Assembly (NCBI RefSeq): GCF_004005565.1
Contig: NZ_SADD01000003.1
Location: 305,094-369,093 of the forward strand
Reading direction: 5' to 3'
Origin: Lujinxingia sediminis
GTDB taxonomy: Bacteria > Myxococcota_A > Bradymonadia > Bradymonadales > Bradymonadaceae
Length of the DNA stretch: 64,000 nucleotides
Within the stretch, counting starts at the first letter, position 1. Each line of letters opens with the position of its first letter. A program made the position numbers and the translations under genes. This document shows positions 1 to 7,683 of the stretch, piece after piece. The notes under the pieces are model-generated. The model was given only the letters and a program-made list of their open reading frames with translations, was not told the origin of the DNA and searched no databases.

Positions 1-873
1 GGGGCGAGTTCTCTGGCGATTCGCCTGGGCATCACACCGCTGATTGTGGGGCTGACGGTGGTGTCCTTTGGCACCAGCGCACCGGAGCTTCTGGTGGGCC
101 TTATCGGCAGTGATGACGTCAACCTGGGGAACGTCGTCGGATCCAACATCGCCAACATCATGCTGATTCTGGGTTTGGCGGCCACGATCAGTCCGCTGAA
201 GATCGAGAGTCGGGTGGTCACCCACGAGCTCCCGATTATGCTGGCGGCCACCGGGCTCTTTATCGGGCTTTCGCTCGACGGCAGCCTCACGCGTATCGAC
301 GGCATCATCCTGCTCACGGCCATGGCCGGCTACATCGCCTACATGTTCGTCGGGGCGCGCCGCGATATGAAACGTATGGAAGCGATTGTCGGCGATGAGC
401 TCAGCGAGATCGATCCCAACCAGCGCAAAGCCATCGTCGATGTGCTCCTGATGGTCGGCGGTATCGTGGGGCTGGCGCTGGGGGCGAAGTGGATGGTCGA
501 TGGTGCCACGACCATCGCCATGACGATGGGAATCTCCGAGCTTGTCATCGCCCTCTCGATTGTGGCGATTGGCACGAGCCTCCCGGAACTGGCCACCTCG
601 GTGGTGGCGGCCTTCCGCGGTGAGGCCGACATCTCGGTGGGCAATGTGGTGGGCTCCAACGTCTTCAACCTGCTCTTTGTGATGGGTGTCGTCGCCTGCT
701 TTGGTACGATTGTGGTGGGCGAAGACGCCCTGAGCATTGACCTGTGGGTGATGGCCGGCATCAGCGTGCTTCTGTGGCCGCTTCTGCGCACGGGCCATAG
801 CCTTAAGCGCTGGGAAGGCATCGTGATGGTCGTCGGTTACGTGGCGTATCTCGTGTCGATGTTCATGCGCTGA
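1..873 (+). CDS. Calcium/sodium antiporter, CaCA family (5' partial)
   Basis: The reading frame is open from the first base, so the N-terminus lies outside the window. About 290 residues are visible. Both alpha repeats of the Ca2+/cation antiporter family can be read: GTSAPEL near visible residue 24, followed by GNVVGSNIAN, and a second copy GTSLPEL followed by GNVVGSNVFN. These repeats form the ion-binding core. Several hydrophobic segments separate them, as expected for an inner-membrane YrbG-like exchanger. A charged cytoplasmic loop (RRDMKRME...) lies between the halves. The family swaps Ca2+ against Na+ or H+; the ion cannot be decided here. A GC-rich hairpin follows the stop. Confidence 0.93.
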   Translation, partial: GASSLAIRLGITPLIVGLTVVSFGTSAPELLVGLIGSDDVNLGNVVGSNIANIMLILGLAATISPLKIESRVVTHELPIMLAATGLFIGLSLDGSLTRIDGIILLTAMAGYIAYMFVGARRDMKRMEAIVGDELSEIDPNQRKAIVDVLLMVGGIVGLALGAKWMVDGATTIAMTMGISELVIALSIVAIGTSLPELATSVVAAFRGEADISVGNVVGSNVFNLLFVMGVVACFGTIVVGEDALSIDLWVMAGISVLLWPLLRTGHSLKRWEGIVMVVGYVAYLVSMFMR

Positions 874-885
874 CCTCCTTTTTAA

Positions 886-910
886 GGCCGCGCCCCATGA
901 GTGCGCGGCC
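886..910 (+). terminator. Hairpin after the antiporter gene
   Basis: GGCCGCGC (886-893) pairs with GCGCGGCC (903-910) around a 9-base loop, 13 bases past the antiporter stop. No U-tract follows, so intrinsic termination is uncertain. On the minus strand the stem would be followed by an A/T run. Confidence 0.4.
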
Positions 911-934
911 CCCCCTCTTCCCCCGCGATTCTCT

Positions 935-2614
935 ATGATCCAGACTCCCTCCTCGCTTCGTATCGCGCTGGCTCAGCTCAACTTTAAGGTCGGGGATCTC
1001 GACCGCAACGTCGCGCGTATTCGTGACGAGGTGGAGCGCGCGCGCGCTGCCGGCGCCGATCTGCTGGTGACCTCGGAGCTGGCGCTCACGGGCTATCCGC
1101 CCCGCGACCTGCTTCATCATGACGCGTTCATCGACGCGCAGCTCAAGACCCTGGAAGCGCTGGCGAAGTTGAGCGACGACGATTTTGCGTTGATCGTCGG
1201 CTACGCCGATCGCAACCCTCATCCGAAAGGTCGACGCCTGGTCAACGCCGCGGCGTTTTGTGTGGGGGGACGGGTCAAAGAACGCGTCTTCAAACAACTG
1301 CTGCCCGAGTACGACGTCTTTGATGAGGCGCGTTATTTTGAGCCGGGCGGCCAGGCACCGATCTTCACGTTTAAGGGGGTGCGCCTGGGGGTGAGCATCT
1401 GCGAAGACGCCTGGGCCCGGGTCGAGCACCGGGAGCAGCCGCGCTATGCGGGCGATCCGGTGGGGGCGCTGGTGGTCAACGGGGCGCAGGTGCTGATCAA
1501 CATCTCGGCCAGCCCCTTCGCCCGCGGCAAGCGCGCGATGCGGGAGGCGATGCTGGCCGAGCACGCCTCCCGTCACAAACGCCCGCTGATCTTTGTGAAC
1601 CAGGTCGGTGCCACCGATGAGCTGATCTTTGAGGGGGCATCGGTGGCCATCGATGCCGAGGGTCGCATCGCCCACCGCCTCTCGGACTTTAGCTCGGCCT
1701 GCGAGATCGTGGAGGTCAACCCCTGCGGGGAGGTCGTGGGGCCTGCGGGGGGCTCGGCCTCGGTGCGCGATGCCATCGGGGAGCTGCGCGCGGCGTTGGT
1801 GCTGGGCACCCGTGACTACGTGCGAAAGTCGGGCTTTAAGCAGGTGCTGCTGGGGCTCTCAGGGGGCATCGACTCGGCGGTGACCGCCGTGATCGCCGCC
1901 GATGCGCTGGGCCCGGAGAACGTGCATGCGGTGGCGATGCCCTCGCGCTACTCCTCGCGCCATAGCCGCGATGACGCGCGCACCCTGGCCAACAACCTGG
2001 GCATTGAGTTCGATGAGATCGGCATCGAGCAGCCCTATTCTAGTTTTCTCGATGTGCTCACCCCGCATTTTAAAGGCCGCGACTTTGACGTGACCGAAGA
2101 GAACCTCCAGGCGCGCATCCGCGGGGTGTACCTGATGGGCCTGAGCAATAAGTTCGGCAAGCTCGTGCTCTCGTGCGGCAATAAGAGCGAGCTGGCCGTG
2201 GGATACTCGACCCTTTATGGCGATATGTGCGGGGCGCTCGCGGTGATCGGGGATGTGCCCAAGATGCAGGTCTACGCCCTGGCCGAGGAGTACAACCGCC
2301 TGGCGGGCTACGAGGTGGTGCCGCGCAGCATCATCGAGAAGGCACCGTCTGCGGAGCTTCGTCCCGATCAGCGCGATGAGGACAGCCTGCCGCCCTATCC
2401 GGTGCTCGACGCCATTGTGGATCGTTATGTCGAAGATCGGCAGAGCATCGCGGGCATCATCGAGGCGGGTTTTGAGCGTCGGGATGTGGAGCGGGTGGTC
2501 GGTCTGATTCAGCGCAATGAATACAAGCGCTGGCAATGCCCCCCGGTGCTCAAGGTCACGGCGAAGGCCTTTGGCTCGGGCTGGCGCTATCCGCTGGCGG
2601 CCAGCCACGGCTGA
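935..2614 (+). CDS. nadE: Glutamine-dependent NAD+ synthetase
   Basis: 559 residues in two domains. The N-terminal nitrilase-type glutaminase has its catalytic triad visible as Glu48 (TSEL), Lys120 (FKQLLPEY) and Cys156 (SICEDAW). The C-terminal synthetase has the ATP pyrophosphatase loop SGGIDS at 309-314. The enzyme amidates deamido-NAD+ to NAD+ with ATP, using ammonia channelled from glutamine; it acts in the cytosol at the last step of NAD synthesis. The length fits the two-domain bacterial form. ATG 935 has no clear Shine-Dalgarno sequence, but the next Met is too far inside the glutaminase domain to be the start. It stands alone between the antiporter and an unrelated gene. Confidence 0.96.
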   Translation: MIQTPSSLRIALAQLNFKVGDLDRNVARIRDEVERARAAGADLLVTSELALTGYPPRDLLHHDAFIDAQLKTLEALAKLSDDDFALIVGYADRNPHPKGRRLVNAAAFCVGGRVKERVFKQLLPEYDVFDEARYFEPGGQAPIFTFKGVRLGVSICEDAWARVEHREQPRYAGDPVGALVVNGAQVLINISASPFARGKRAMREAMLAEHASRHKRPLIFVNQVGATDELIFEGASVAIDAEGRIAHRLSDFSSACEIVEVNPCGEVVGPAGGSASVRDAIGELRAALVLGTRDYVRKSGFKQVLLGLSGGIDSAVTAVIAADALGPENVHAVAMPSRYSSRHSRDDARTLANNLGIEFDEIGIEQPYSSFLDVLTPHFKGRDFDVTEENLQARIRGVYLMGLSNKFGKLVLSCGNKSELAVGYSTLYGDMCGALAVIGDVPKMQVYALAEEYNRLAGYEVVPRSIIEKAPSAELRPDQRDEDSLPPYPVLDAIVDRYVEDRQSIAGIIEAGFERRDVERVVGLIQRNEYKRWQCPPVLKVTAKAFGSGWRYPLAASHG

Positions 2615-2896
2615 GCGGGCCGGTCGGGTGCGGTGGGGAGGGGAAAAGGATGCGTCACCGGGGTCGAGGTGGCCCGCGCGATCATGACTTTACGCGGGTC
2701 GAAGGTGAAGGGGGCCGGCAGATGTTTAGGTTCGCCCGGGGGTTCCGACGCCCTGAGCCGATGGTGATGTCGGGATGTGAGACGTTGCGAGCGGCAAGGG
2801 CATGGCGAGAGACGCAAAGGCGATGCTCTGGAGCCCGAGATGCGCTCCGCGCAGCAGACACGGCGTCAAGGGTAGCTTAAGGCGTAGGTACGATGC
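2615..2896. other. Intergenic, no gene seen
   Basis: GC-rich gap after nadE. Short frames are open here but have arginine-rich, family-less translations and no convincing start. I see no terminator. The only recognisable element is the parS-like site at its right end. Confidence 0.5.
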
Positions 2897-2912
2897 GTTT
2901 TCACGTGAAACA
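2897..2912. other. parS: parS-like centromere site 1
   Basis: GTTTTCACGTGAAACA matches the 16-bp ParB-binding consensus TGTTTCACGTGAAACA at 14 positions; only the first two bases differ. It lies 8 bases upstream of the ribosome binding site of the next gene. Its weight comes from two better copies at 17491 and 30052. Confidence 0.7.
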
Positions 2913-2930
2913 CCACCTGTGGAGCGTTTT

Positions 2931-3707
2931 ATGGAGAGCTGGCGGCGGTATCTGAGACATCTGGCACCACGGCCCGATGCGCAGCAGCCCTTTTATCCGG
3001 AGCGGGTTGAGCCGGAGGGGCAGGCGTTGCTGACGACGATGGATCTGTTGAGCGCGGCCTATGTGGGGGGGCGACTCATCGAAGCGCTGGCGCTTCGCGG
3101 GGGCACGAGGGTGCGGGCCGGGGCCGCCGGCGCCCTCTTGAAACGCGTAAGCCGCGCGTTACCCGAGGAGGTTGTCAACCACTGCGAAGCCGAGGCCGAA
3201 CGCGCCTTGCTCTGGCTTCATGAGGCCGAAACCCTCCCGGAGCCCCCCTCCCCCCAACATCCCGAGCTCGACCTGATGCTCTCCAGCGATATTGAGAGCC
3301 GCCTGCAGGTCGCGCGCCGCGCGCTCAACGAGGGCCAGGGGCTGGAACTGGAGCGCTACGACGCCGAGGAGCACCGCTGGTATCGCCACCGCGCCACCCC
3401 GCTAGCACTCATCGACGCGAGCGCCGGTGATCTGCAGAGCGCGCTTCGCCTGCGCGATGAACGTGGCGACATTCTGGAGATTCCCCTCAAAGCTATCCGC
3501 TGGTTGATGCCCGTCTCGCCACTTAATACCGCAGATGAGGAGGCCAATGATGGGGCGAAGACCGGCGAACCATCGAAGGAAGGCGGGGAGCTTTTAAACT
3601 TTCCCTTCGGACGCAGCAAAGATCGCCCCACCCTCGTCGACGACCTCGGCGAAGCTCACCCGGAGGTCGACCGCGACACCCCGAACCTTCCAGACGAACG
3701 CGACTGA
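2931..3707 (+). CDS. Hypothetical protein, possibly WYL-like
   Basis: 258 residues from ATG 2931, chosen because GGAG (2921-2924) sits six bases before it; a longer frame starts upstream but would read through the parS site. The N-terminal third is alanine-rich and helical. Residues about 120-200 (ESRLQVARRAL ... LELERYDAEE ... IPLKAIRWLMP) have the rhythm of a small beta-barrel ligand-sensing domain such as WYL, but I cannot prove this by eye. The C-terminal 50 residues are acidic and low-complexity, so probably disordered. No signal peptide or membrane segment is seen. Function unknown. Confidence 0.7.
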   Translation: MESWRRYLRHLAPRPDAQQPFYPERVEPEGQALLTTMDLLSAAYVGGRLIEALALRGGTRVRAGAAGALLKRVSRALPEEVVNHCEAEAERALLWLHEAETLPEPPSPQHPELDLMLSSDIESRLQVARRALNEGQGLELERYDAEEHRWYRHRATPLALIDASAGDLQSALRLRDERGDILEIPLKAIRWLMPVSPLNTADEEANDGAKTGEPSKEGGELLNFPFGRSKDRPTLVDDLGEAHPEVDRDTPNLPDERD

Positions 3708-3911
3708 TCCTTATGACCCACACACTCGCCGGATGAACCCGGCTGAGGCCCGTCGTTTCGATGAGAACATCCAGGGGGAGTGATGGGGATCACGGCTTGT
3801 TACACCCCCCTTCATTGCGATCGCCCGAACACCTGTGGGACTATGGCCCCGGGTTGGCCTCGTTACAACGGATGAGCCCGGTGGCTGACCAGAACCCTGA
3901 GCACTTCCCTT

Positions 3912-5390
3912 TTGAACGATCGGAGAGACCTCGTGCGTCGACGCCCTGCCCTTCTTTTCTTTCGATCGCCCTTAAACCACGGAAGCTGTGTAGGCCATGC
4001 CGGCGAGTCTGGTCTGCGCCGCGTGACGCTCCTTCTGCTGGTGGCCGCCGGTGTCTCGATGGGCTCGGCCTGCACCACCGGGGCCACCCGCACAGATGAG
4101 GTCGGCGTTCAGACGCCGACGAGCACCTTTGAGGCCGATCCGACGCTGATTCGCGTGCGCGACGGGGAGCTCGTCGATACCGAATCCCTCGACTCCCAGG
4201 AGGTGTTTGAGAACGCGTACCTCGACTTCCAGGCCCGGCGCTACGAAGACGCGCTGGAGAACTACCGCATCATCATCGACTATTTTGAAGAAAGTCGTTT
4301 CATTCTGCCCTCGCTCTACAACGCCGGGCTGGCCCTGGAGCATCTGGAGCAATGGGAGGACGCCGCCCTGCTCTACCGCCGCATCCTCGACGACTTCCCG
4401 GAGAGCGAAGAGTCGATCAACGCGAGCTTCCGTCTGGGTAAGTCGCTGCATGAGGCCGGCCGCTATGAGGAGGTCGTCGAGATCATGCTCGGCCTGGGGC
4501 TGCGGGATTTAAGTCATTTCGATACGGTCGAGGCGCACGTGCGTCGCGGCAACGCCCTTCTGGAACTTGAGCAGTGGGCCGAGGCCGAGGACGCCTTCCA
4601 GGCGGCGGTGGATCGGAACCAACGTGCCCCGGGCGATGAGAAGCTCCTGGAGAACAGCCACTTCATCGTGCAGGCCTACTTCGGGCTGGGAGAGAGCTTT
4701 CACGGGCGTATGGATCAGGTCAAACTCGTGCTCCCCACCGAGCGCATGACCGACGATCTCAACACCAAGGCCGACCTTCACCAGAGCGCCCAGGCCAACT
4801 ACCTGCGCGCCCTGCGCCAGCACCACCCCTACTGGTCGGTGGCCGCCGGCTATAAGATCGGCCGGCTCTACCAGAATTTTTATCTGGATATCTTCTCCGC
4901 GGAGATCCCCGACGGGCTCAGCGAGGAGCAGATCACGCTCTATTTTGAGGAGCTGCGCGAGACGATCCGCGTGGTGATGGAGCGCGCACTCAGCGTGTAC
5001 GAGCGCAACTTAGGGCTGGCGCGGCGCATCGTGCAGTCGCCGGATGCGGCGGCCTGGATCGACGCCACCGCCCTGCACCTGGAGCGGATGCGCGCCCTGC
5101 TCGACGACCCGATGGTGCACCGCCGCGCCGAGCAGATCGTGCTGGCCGGGGGCTCGCTGGAAGAGGAGCTCTTTAACATCCCGGCCTTTGCCAGCGAGCA
5201 TGTGCGCCACGCGCTGGCAAAAGCGCGCGATGCGGCGCGGGAGGCCTCCCCTCCCGCCGTGGCCCTCCACGAGGCTGACCGGCACGTTGCTGACCGGCAC
5301 GCTGCTGACCGGCACGCTGCTGACCGGCACGCTGCTGACCCATGGGTGCGCGCCCTGCCCTTGCCCCCCCGGACCGCGCTGCGGTACTAA
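3912..5390 (+). CDS. TPR-repeat lipoprotein
   Basis: Up to 492 residues. A hydrophobic stretch LLLLVAAGVSMGSAC ends in a lipobox-like Cys, so this is probably an outer-membrane or periplasmic lipoprotein. The start is uncertain: TTG 3912, GTG 3933 and GTG 4023 are all in frame, and the later ones give a more normal signal length. From about residue 95 there are helical repeats of TPR type (YEDALENYRIII, WEDAALLYRRIL, WAEAEDAFQAAV), including a YfiO/BamD-like run. The middle half is helical without clear motifs. The C-terminus contains five degenerate copies of A-D-R-H-A from a 15-bp DNA repeat. Such proteins usually scaffold envelope complexes; no partner is evident here. Confidence 0.85.
   Translation: MNDRRDLVRRRPALLFFRSPLNHGSCVGHAGESGLRRVTLLLLVAAGVSMGSACTTGATRTDEVGVQTPTSTFEADPTLIRVRDGELVDTESLDSQEVFENAYLDFQARRYEDALENYRIIIDYFEESRFILPSLYNAGLALEHLEQWEDAALLYRRILDDFPESEESINASFRLGKSLHEAGRYEEVVEIMLGLGLRDLSHFDTVEAHVRRGNALLELEQWAEAEDAFQAAVDRNQRAPGDEKLLENSHFIVQAYFGLGESFHGRMDQVKLVLPTERMTDDLNTKADLHQSAQANYLRALRQHHPYWSVAAGYKIGRLYQNFYLDIFSAEIPDGLSEEQITLYFEELRETIRVVMERALSVYERNLGLARRIVQSPDAAAWIDATALHLERMRALLDDPMVHRRAEQIVLAGGSLEEELFNIPAFASEHVRHALAKARDAAREASPPAVALHEADRHVADRHAADRHAADRHAADPWVRALPLPPRTALRY
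5274..5340 (+). repeat. 15-bp tandem repeat inside the TPR lipoprotein gene
   Basis: About 4.5 copies of GCTGACCGGCACGCT. The period is a multiple of three, so copy-number change would keep the frame and only lengthen an ADRHA tail. The first copy has GTT instead of GCT at its end. Confidence 0.9.
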
Positions 5391-5404
5391 GAGCCCGACA
5401 TTAA

Positions 5405-5432
5405 GGCCCCGAAACGTTTTGACTTCGGGGCC
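5405..5432 (+). terminator. Hairpin after the TPR lipoprotein gene
   Basis: GGCCCCGAA (5405-5413) pairs perfectly with TTCGGGGCC (5424-5432), 15 bases past the stop codon. There is no T-run after it, so it may be a weak or Rho-assisted terminator. Confidence 0.45.
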
Positions 5433-5558
5433 TCCGACCAAACCCCTCGAGGGCGAAAGCGCGTCGTATCAACACCCCGATGTGGGTCCTGGCGCGCACG
5501 ATACGTACCCACGCGAGGATCGCACTCTCCCCCCCTGATTGAAAAAAATGGAGGCCTT

Positions 5559-6938
5559 TTGAGCACCGTCGCGATTGATGCCTTTTTCGAAAAAAATCAG
5601 CAGCGTTTTCTCGATGAGCTCTTTGAGTTTCTGCGCATCCCCAGCATCTCCACCGACCCGGAGAACGCCGCTGACGTGCGTCGCTGCGCCGAGTGGCTGA
5701 TCGCGCACCTCAAAGGCATCGGGCTTAACACCGTGGAGCTGCACGAGACTCCGGGCCACCCCATCGTCTACGCCGAGCATCTGACCCGGGACGATGCGCC
5801 CACGATCCTGATCTACGGTCACTACGACGTGCAGCCCCCCGATCCCCTGGAGCTGTGGACGACGCCCCCCTTTGAGCCGCAGGTGCGCGACGGCAAGATC
5901 TTTGCCCGCGGCGCCACCGACGATAAGGGCCAGCTCTTCTGCCATATCAAAGGGCTGGAGGCCTGGCTCTCGAGCGTGGGCGATCTGCCGGTGAACATCA
6001 AACTGCTGATCGAGGGCGAAGAAGAGGTCGGAAGCGTCAACCTCGACCACTGGATTGAGGCCAACCAGGAGCGCCTTTCGTGTGACGCGGTGGTGATCAG
6101 CGACTCCTCGATGTTTGCAGCCGGAAAACCCTCGATCACCTACGGGCTGCGCGGCCTGGCGTACCTGGAGATGACGGTCGAGGGCCCCGATCACGACCTG
6201 CACTCCGGTCTTTTTGGCGGGGCGATTCCCAACCCGATCAATGAGCTTGCGCGCATCATCGCAAACCTCCATGACGCGCAGGGTCGCGTGGCCATCCCGG
6301 GTTTTTATGACGATGTGATCGCGCTCACCGAGGAGGAGCGCGCCGATTTTGCCGCCCTTCCCTTCGACGAGGCCGGGTTTTTGGAAGAATCGGGCGCGGC
6401 CGGGCTCAGGGGTGAGGCCGGCTACACCACGCTGGAGCGTATCTGGGCCCGGCCCACGCTGGATTGCAACGGCATCTGGGGCGGCTTTACGGGCGTGGGT
6501 GCCAAGACGGTGCTGCCCTCCAAAGCTCATGCCAAGTTCAGCTGCCGCCTTGTGCCGGGCCAGGACCCGGACCGCATCGCCCAGCTGGCCGAAGACTTTG
6601 TGCGGGAGCTCGTCGATCCGGCGCTGCGCGTGAGTGTGAGCCCGCACCACGGGGGTAAACCGGTACTCACCGAGCGCGATGCACCCACGGTGCAGGCCGC
6701 CCTGCGCGCCCTGAGCCGGGTCTGGGGCACCGAGGCGGTGTTCACCCGCGGTGGAGGTTCCATTCCGGTGGTCGCGACCTTCTCGGAGATTCTGGGCGTG
6801 CCGACCGTGCTGATGGGTCTGGGCCTCTCGGATGACCGCCTGCACAGCCCCGACGAGAAGTTCGACGTGGAGAACTTCTATGCCGGCGTGCGCGCCAGCG
6901 CCTACCTTTTGGAAGAAGCCGCTCAGCCGGCGGAATGA
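5559..6938 (+). CDS. M20-family dipeptidase/metallopeptidase
   Basis: 459 residues. The metal-binding signatures of the M20 family are all visible: His88 and Asp90 in YGHYDVQP, Asp121 in GATDDKG, the catalytic-base glutamates in EGEEEVGS (about 153-159), and the dimerisation lid in the middle (HSGLFGG). The spacing resembles CNDP/PepV-like dipeptidases that cleave short peptides with two Zn2+ or Mn2+ ions in the cytosol. No signal peptide. The start is TTG 5559, preceded by GGAGG at 5550-5554. The next gene begins four bases after the stop, so the two are probably co-transcribed. Confidence 0.93.
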   Translation: MSTVAIDAFFEKNQQRFLDELFEFLRIPSISTDPENAADVRRCAEWLIAHLKGIGLNTVELHETPGHPIVYAEHLTRDDAPTILIYGHYDVQPPDPLELWTTPPFEPQVRDGKIFARGATDDKGQLFCHIKGLEAWLSSVGDLPVNIKLLIEGEEEVGSVNLDHWIEANQERLSCDAVVISDSSMFAAGKPSITYGLRGLAYLEMTVEGPDHDLHSGLFGGAIPNPINELARIIANLHDAQGRVAIPGFYDDVIALTEEERADFAALPFDEAGFLEESGAAGLRGEAGYTTLERIWARPTLDCNGIWGGFTGVGAKTVLPSKAHAKFSCRLVPGQDPDRIAQLAEDFVRELVDPALRVSVSPHHGGKPVLTERDAPTVQAALRALSRVWGTEAVFTRGGGSIPVVATFSEILGVPTVLMGLGLSDDRLHSPDEKFDVENFYAGVRASAYLLEEAAQPAE

Positions 6939-6942
6939 TGCG

Positions 6943-7308
6943 ATGAGGTCGACTCTTTCGACGAAGCCGGTCACACTCCTGCGCCTTCGAGGGAACGCTC
7001 TGCTTTTGATGGCGTGGGCGTTGCTCGGAGCGCCGGGGTGTGAGCGGGCGCAGGAGGTCGATCCCGATGTGGCCCGTCGTCACGCCGAGCTCCGCGGCCG
7101 CGTGCGGGCCGATGATGTGCGCCGGGTGGCCGATGAACGCATCTTCTTGCACCCGAACTCCGAGCGACAGCGCGCCGCCCGCAAGGCTCAGCTGATGCTC
7201 GACGAGCTCATCGAGCGCGCACCACACACGCAAGAGGAGCGCCCGGACGCTGTGCCCGGCGAGTCCCCTGCCCTTGAGAGTACGGGGCGTGAGAGGAAGG
7301 AGGAGTAA
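6943..7308 (+). CDS. Small putative lipoprotein
   Basis: 121 residues from ATG 6943. Basic N-terminus, a hydrophobic stretch (ALLLMAWALLGAPGC) and a Cys give a signal-peptide-II appearance, though Pro at -2 is unusual. The rest is charged, helical and Arg/Glu-rich (VARRHAELRGRVRAD, RQRAARKAQLMLDEL). No known family recognised. Its stop TAA overlaps the next ATG (TAATG), and it follows the M20 peptidase closely, so it sits in the middle of a small operon. Confidence 0.75.
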   Translation: MRSTLSTKPVTLLRLRGNALLLMAWALLGAPGCERAQEVDPDVARRHAELRGRVRADDVRRVADERIFLHPNSERQRAARKAQLMLDELIERAPHTQEERPDAVPGESPALESTGRERKEE

Positions 7309-7679
7309 TGAAAATCTTTGCGATTCTGGGCAGCCTTTTTGGCATGCTCGCCGTGGTCACCGGGGCGTTTGGCGCGCACGCGCTGGCCGATAAGGTCGAT
7401 GCCCGCATGCTGGAGATCTGGCAGACGGCGGCCCATTACCAGATTGTGCACGCCCTGGCGCTTTTTGCGGCGGCCTGGCTTGTGAGTCAGACCCAGTCCA
7501 CCGCGGCGATCACCGCCGGGTGGTGCTTTACCGCCGGGATCCTGGTGTTCAGCGGCTCGTTGTACCTGATGGTCTTTACCGGCGCGCGCTGGCTGGGGGC
7601 GATCACGCCCATCGGCGGCACCGCGATGATTGTTGGATGGTTCTGCTGCATGCTCGCAGCTCTTAAACTGGGGAGTTGA
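7308..7679 (+). CDS. DUF423 membrane protein (YgdD-like)
   Basis: 123 residues with four hydrophobic segments and the family hallmarks GAFGAHAL near residue 20-27, YQIVHALAL, and GSLYLM ... TPIGG. The length matches the family. A strong AGGAGG precedes ATG 7308, which overlaps the upstream stop. It is an inner-membrane protein of unknown biochemical role. hutH begins four bases after its stop, so it is translationally close to both neighbours. Confidence 0.93.
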   Translation: MKIFAILGSLFGMLAVVTGAFGAHALADKVDARMLEIWQTAAHYQIVHALALFAAAWLVSQTQSTAAITAGWCFTAGILVFSGSLYLMVFTGARWLGAITPIGGTAMIVGWFCCMLAALKLGS

Positions 7680-7683
7680 TCCC

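Noticed and set aside
2536..2880. Open frame overlapping the end of nadE
   Set aside because: Low-complexity Arg/Gly-rich translation, overlaps nadE and has no start signal.
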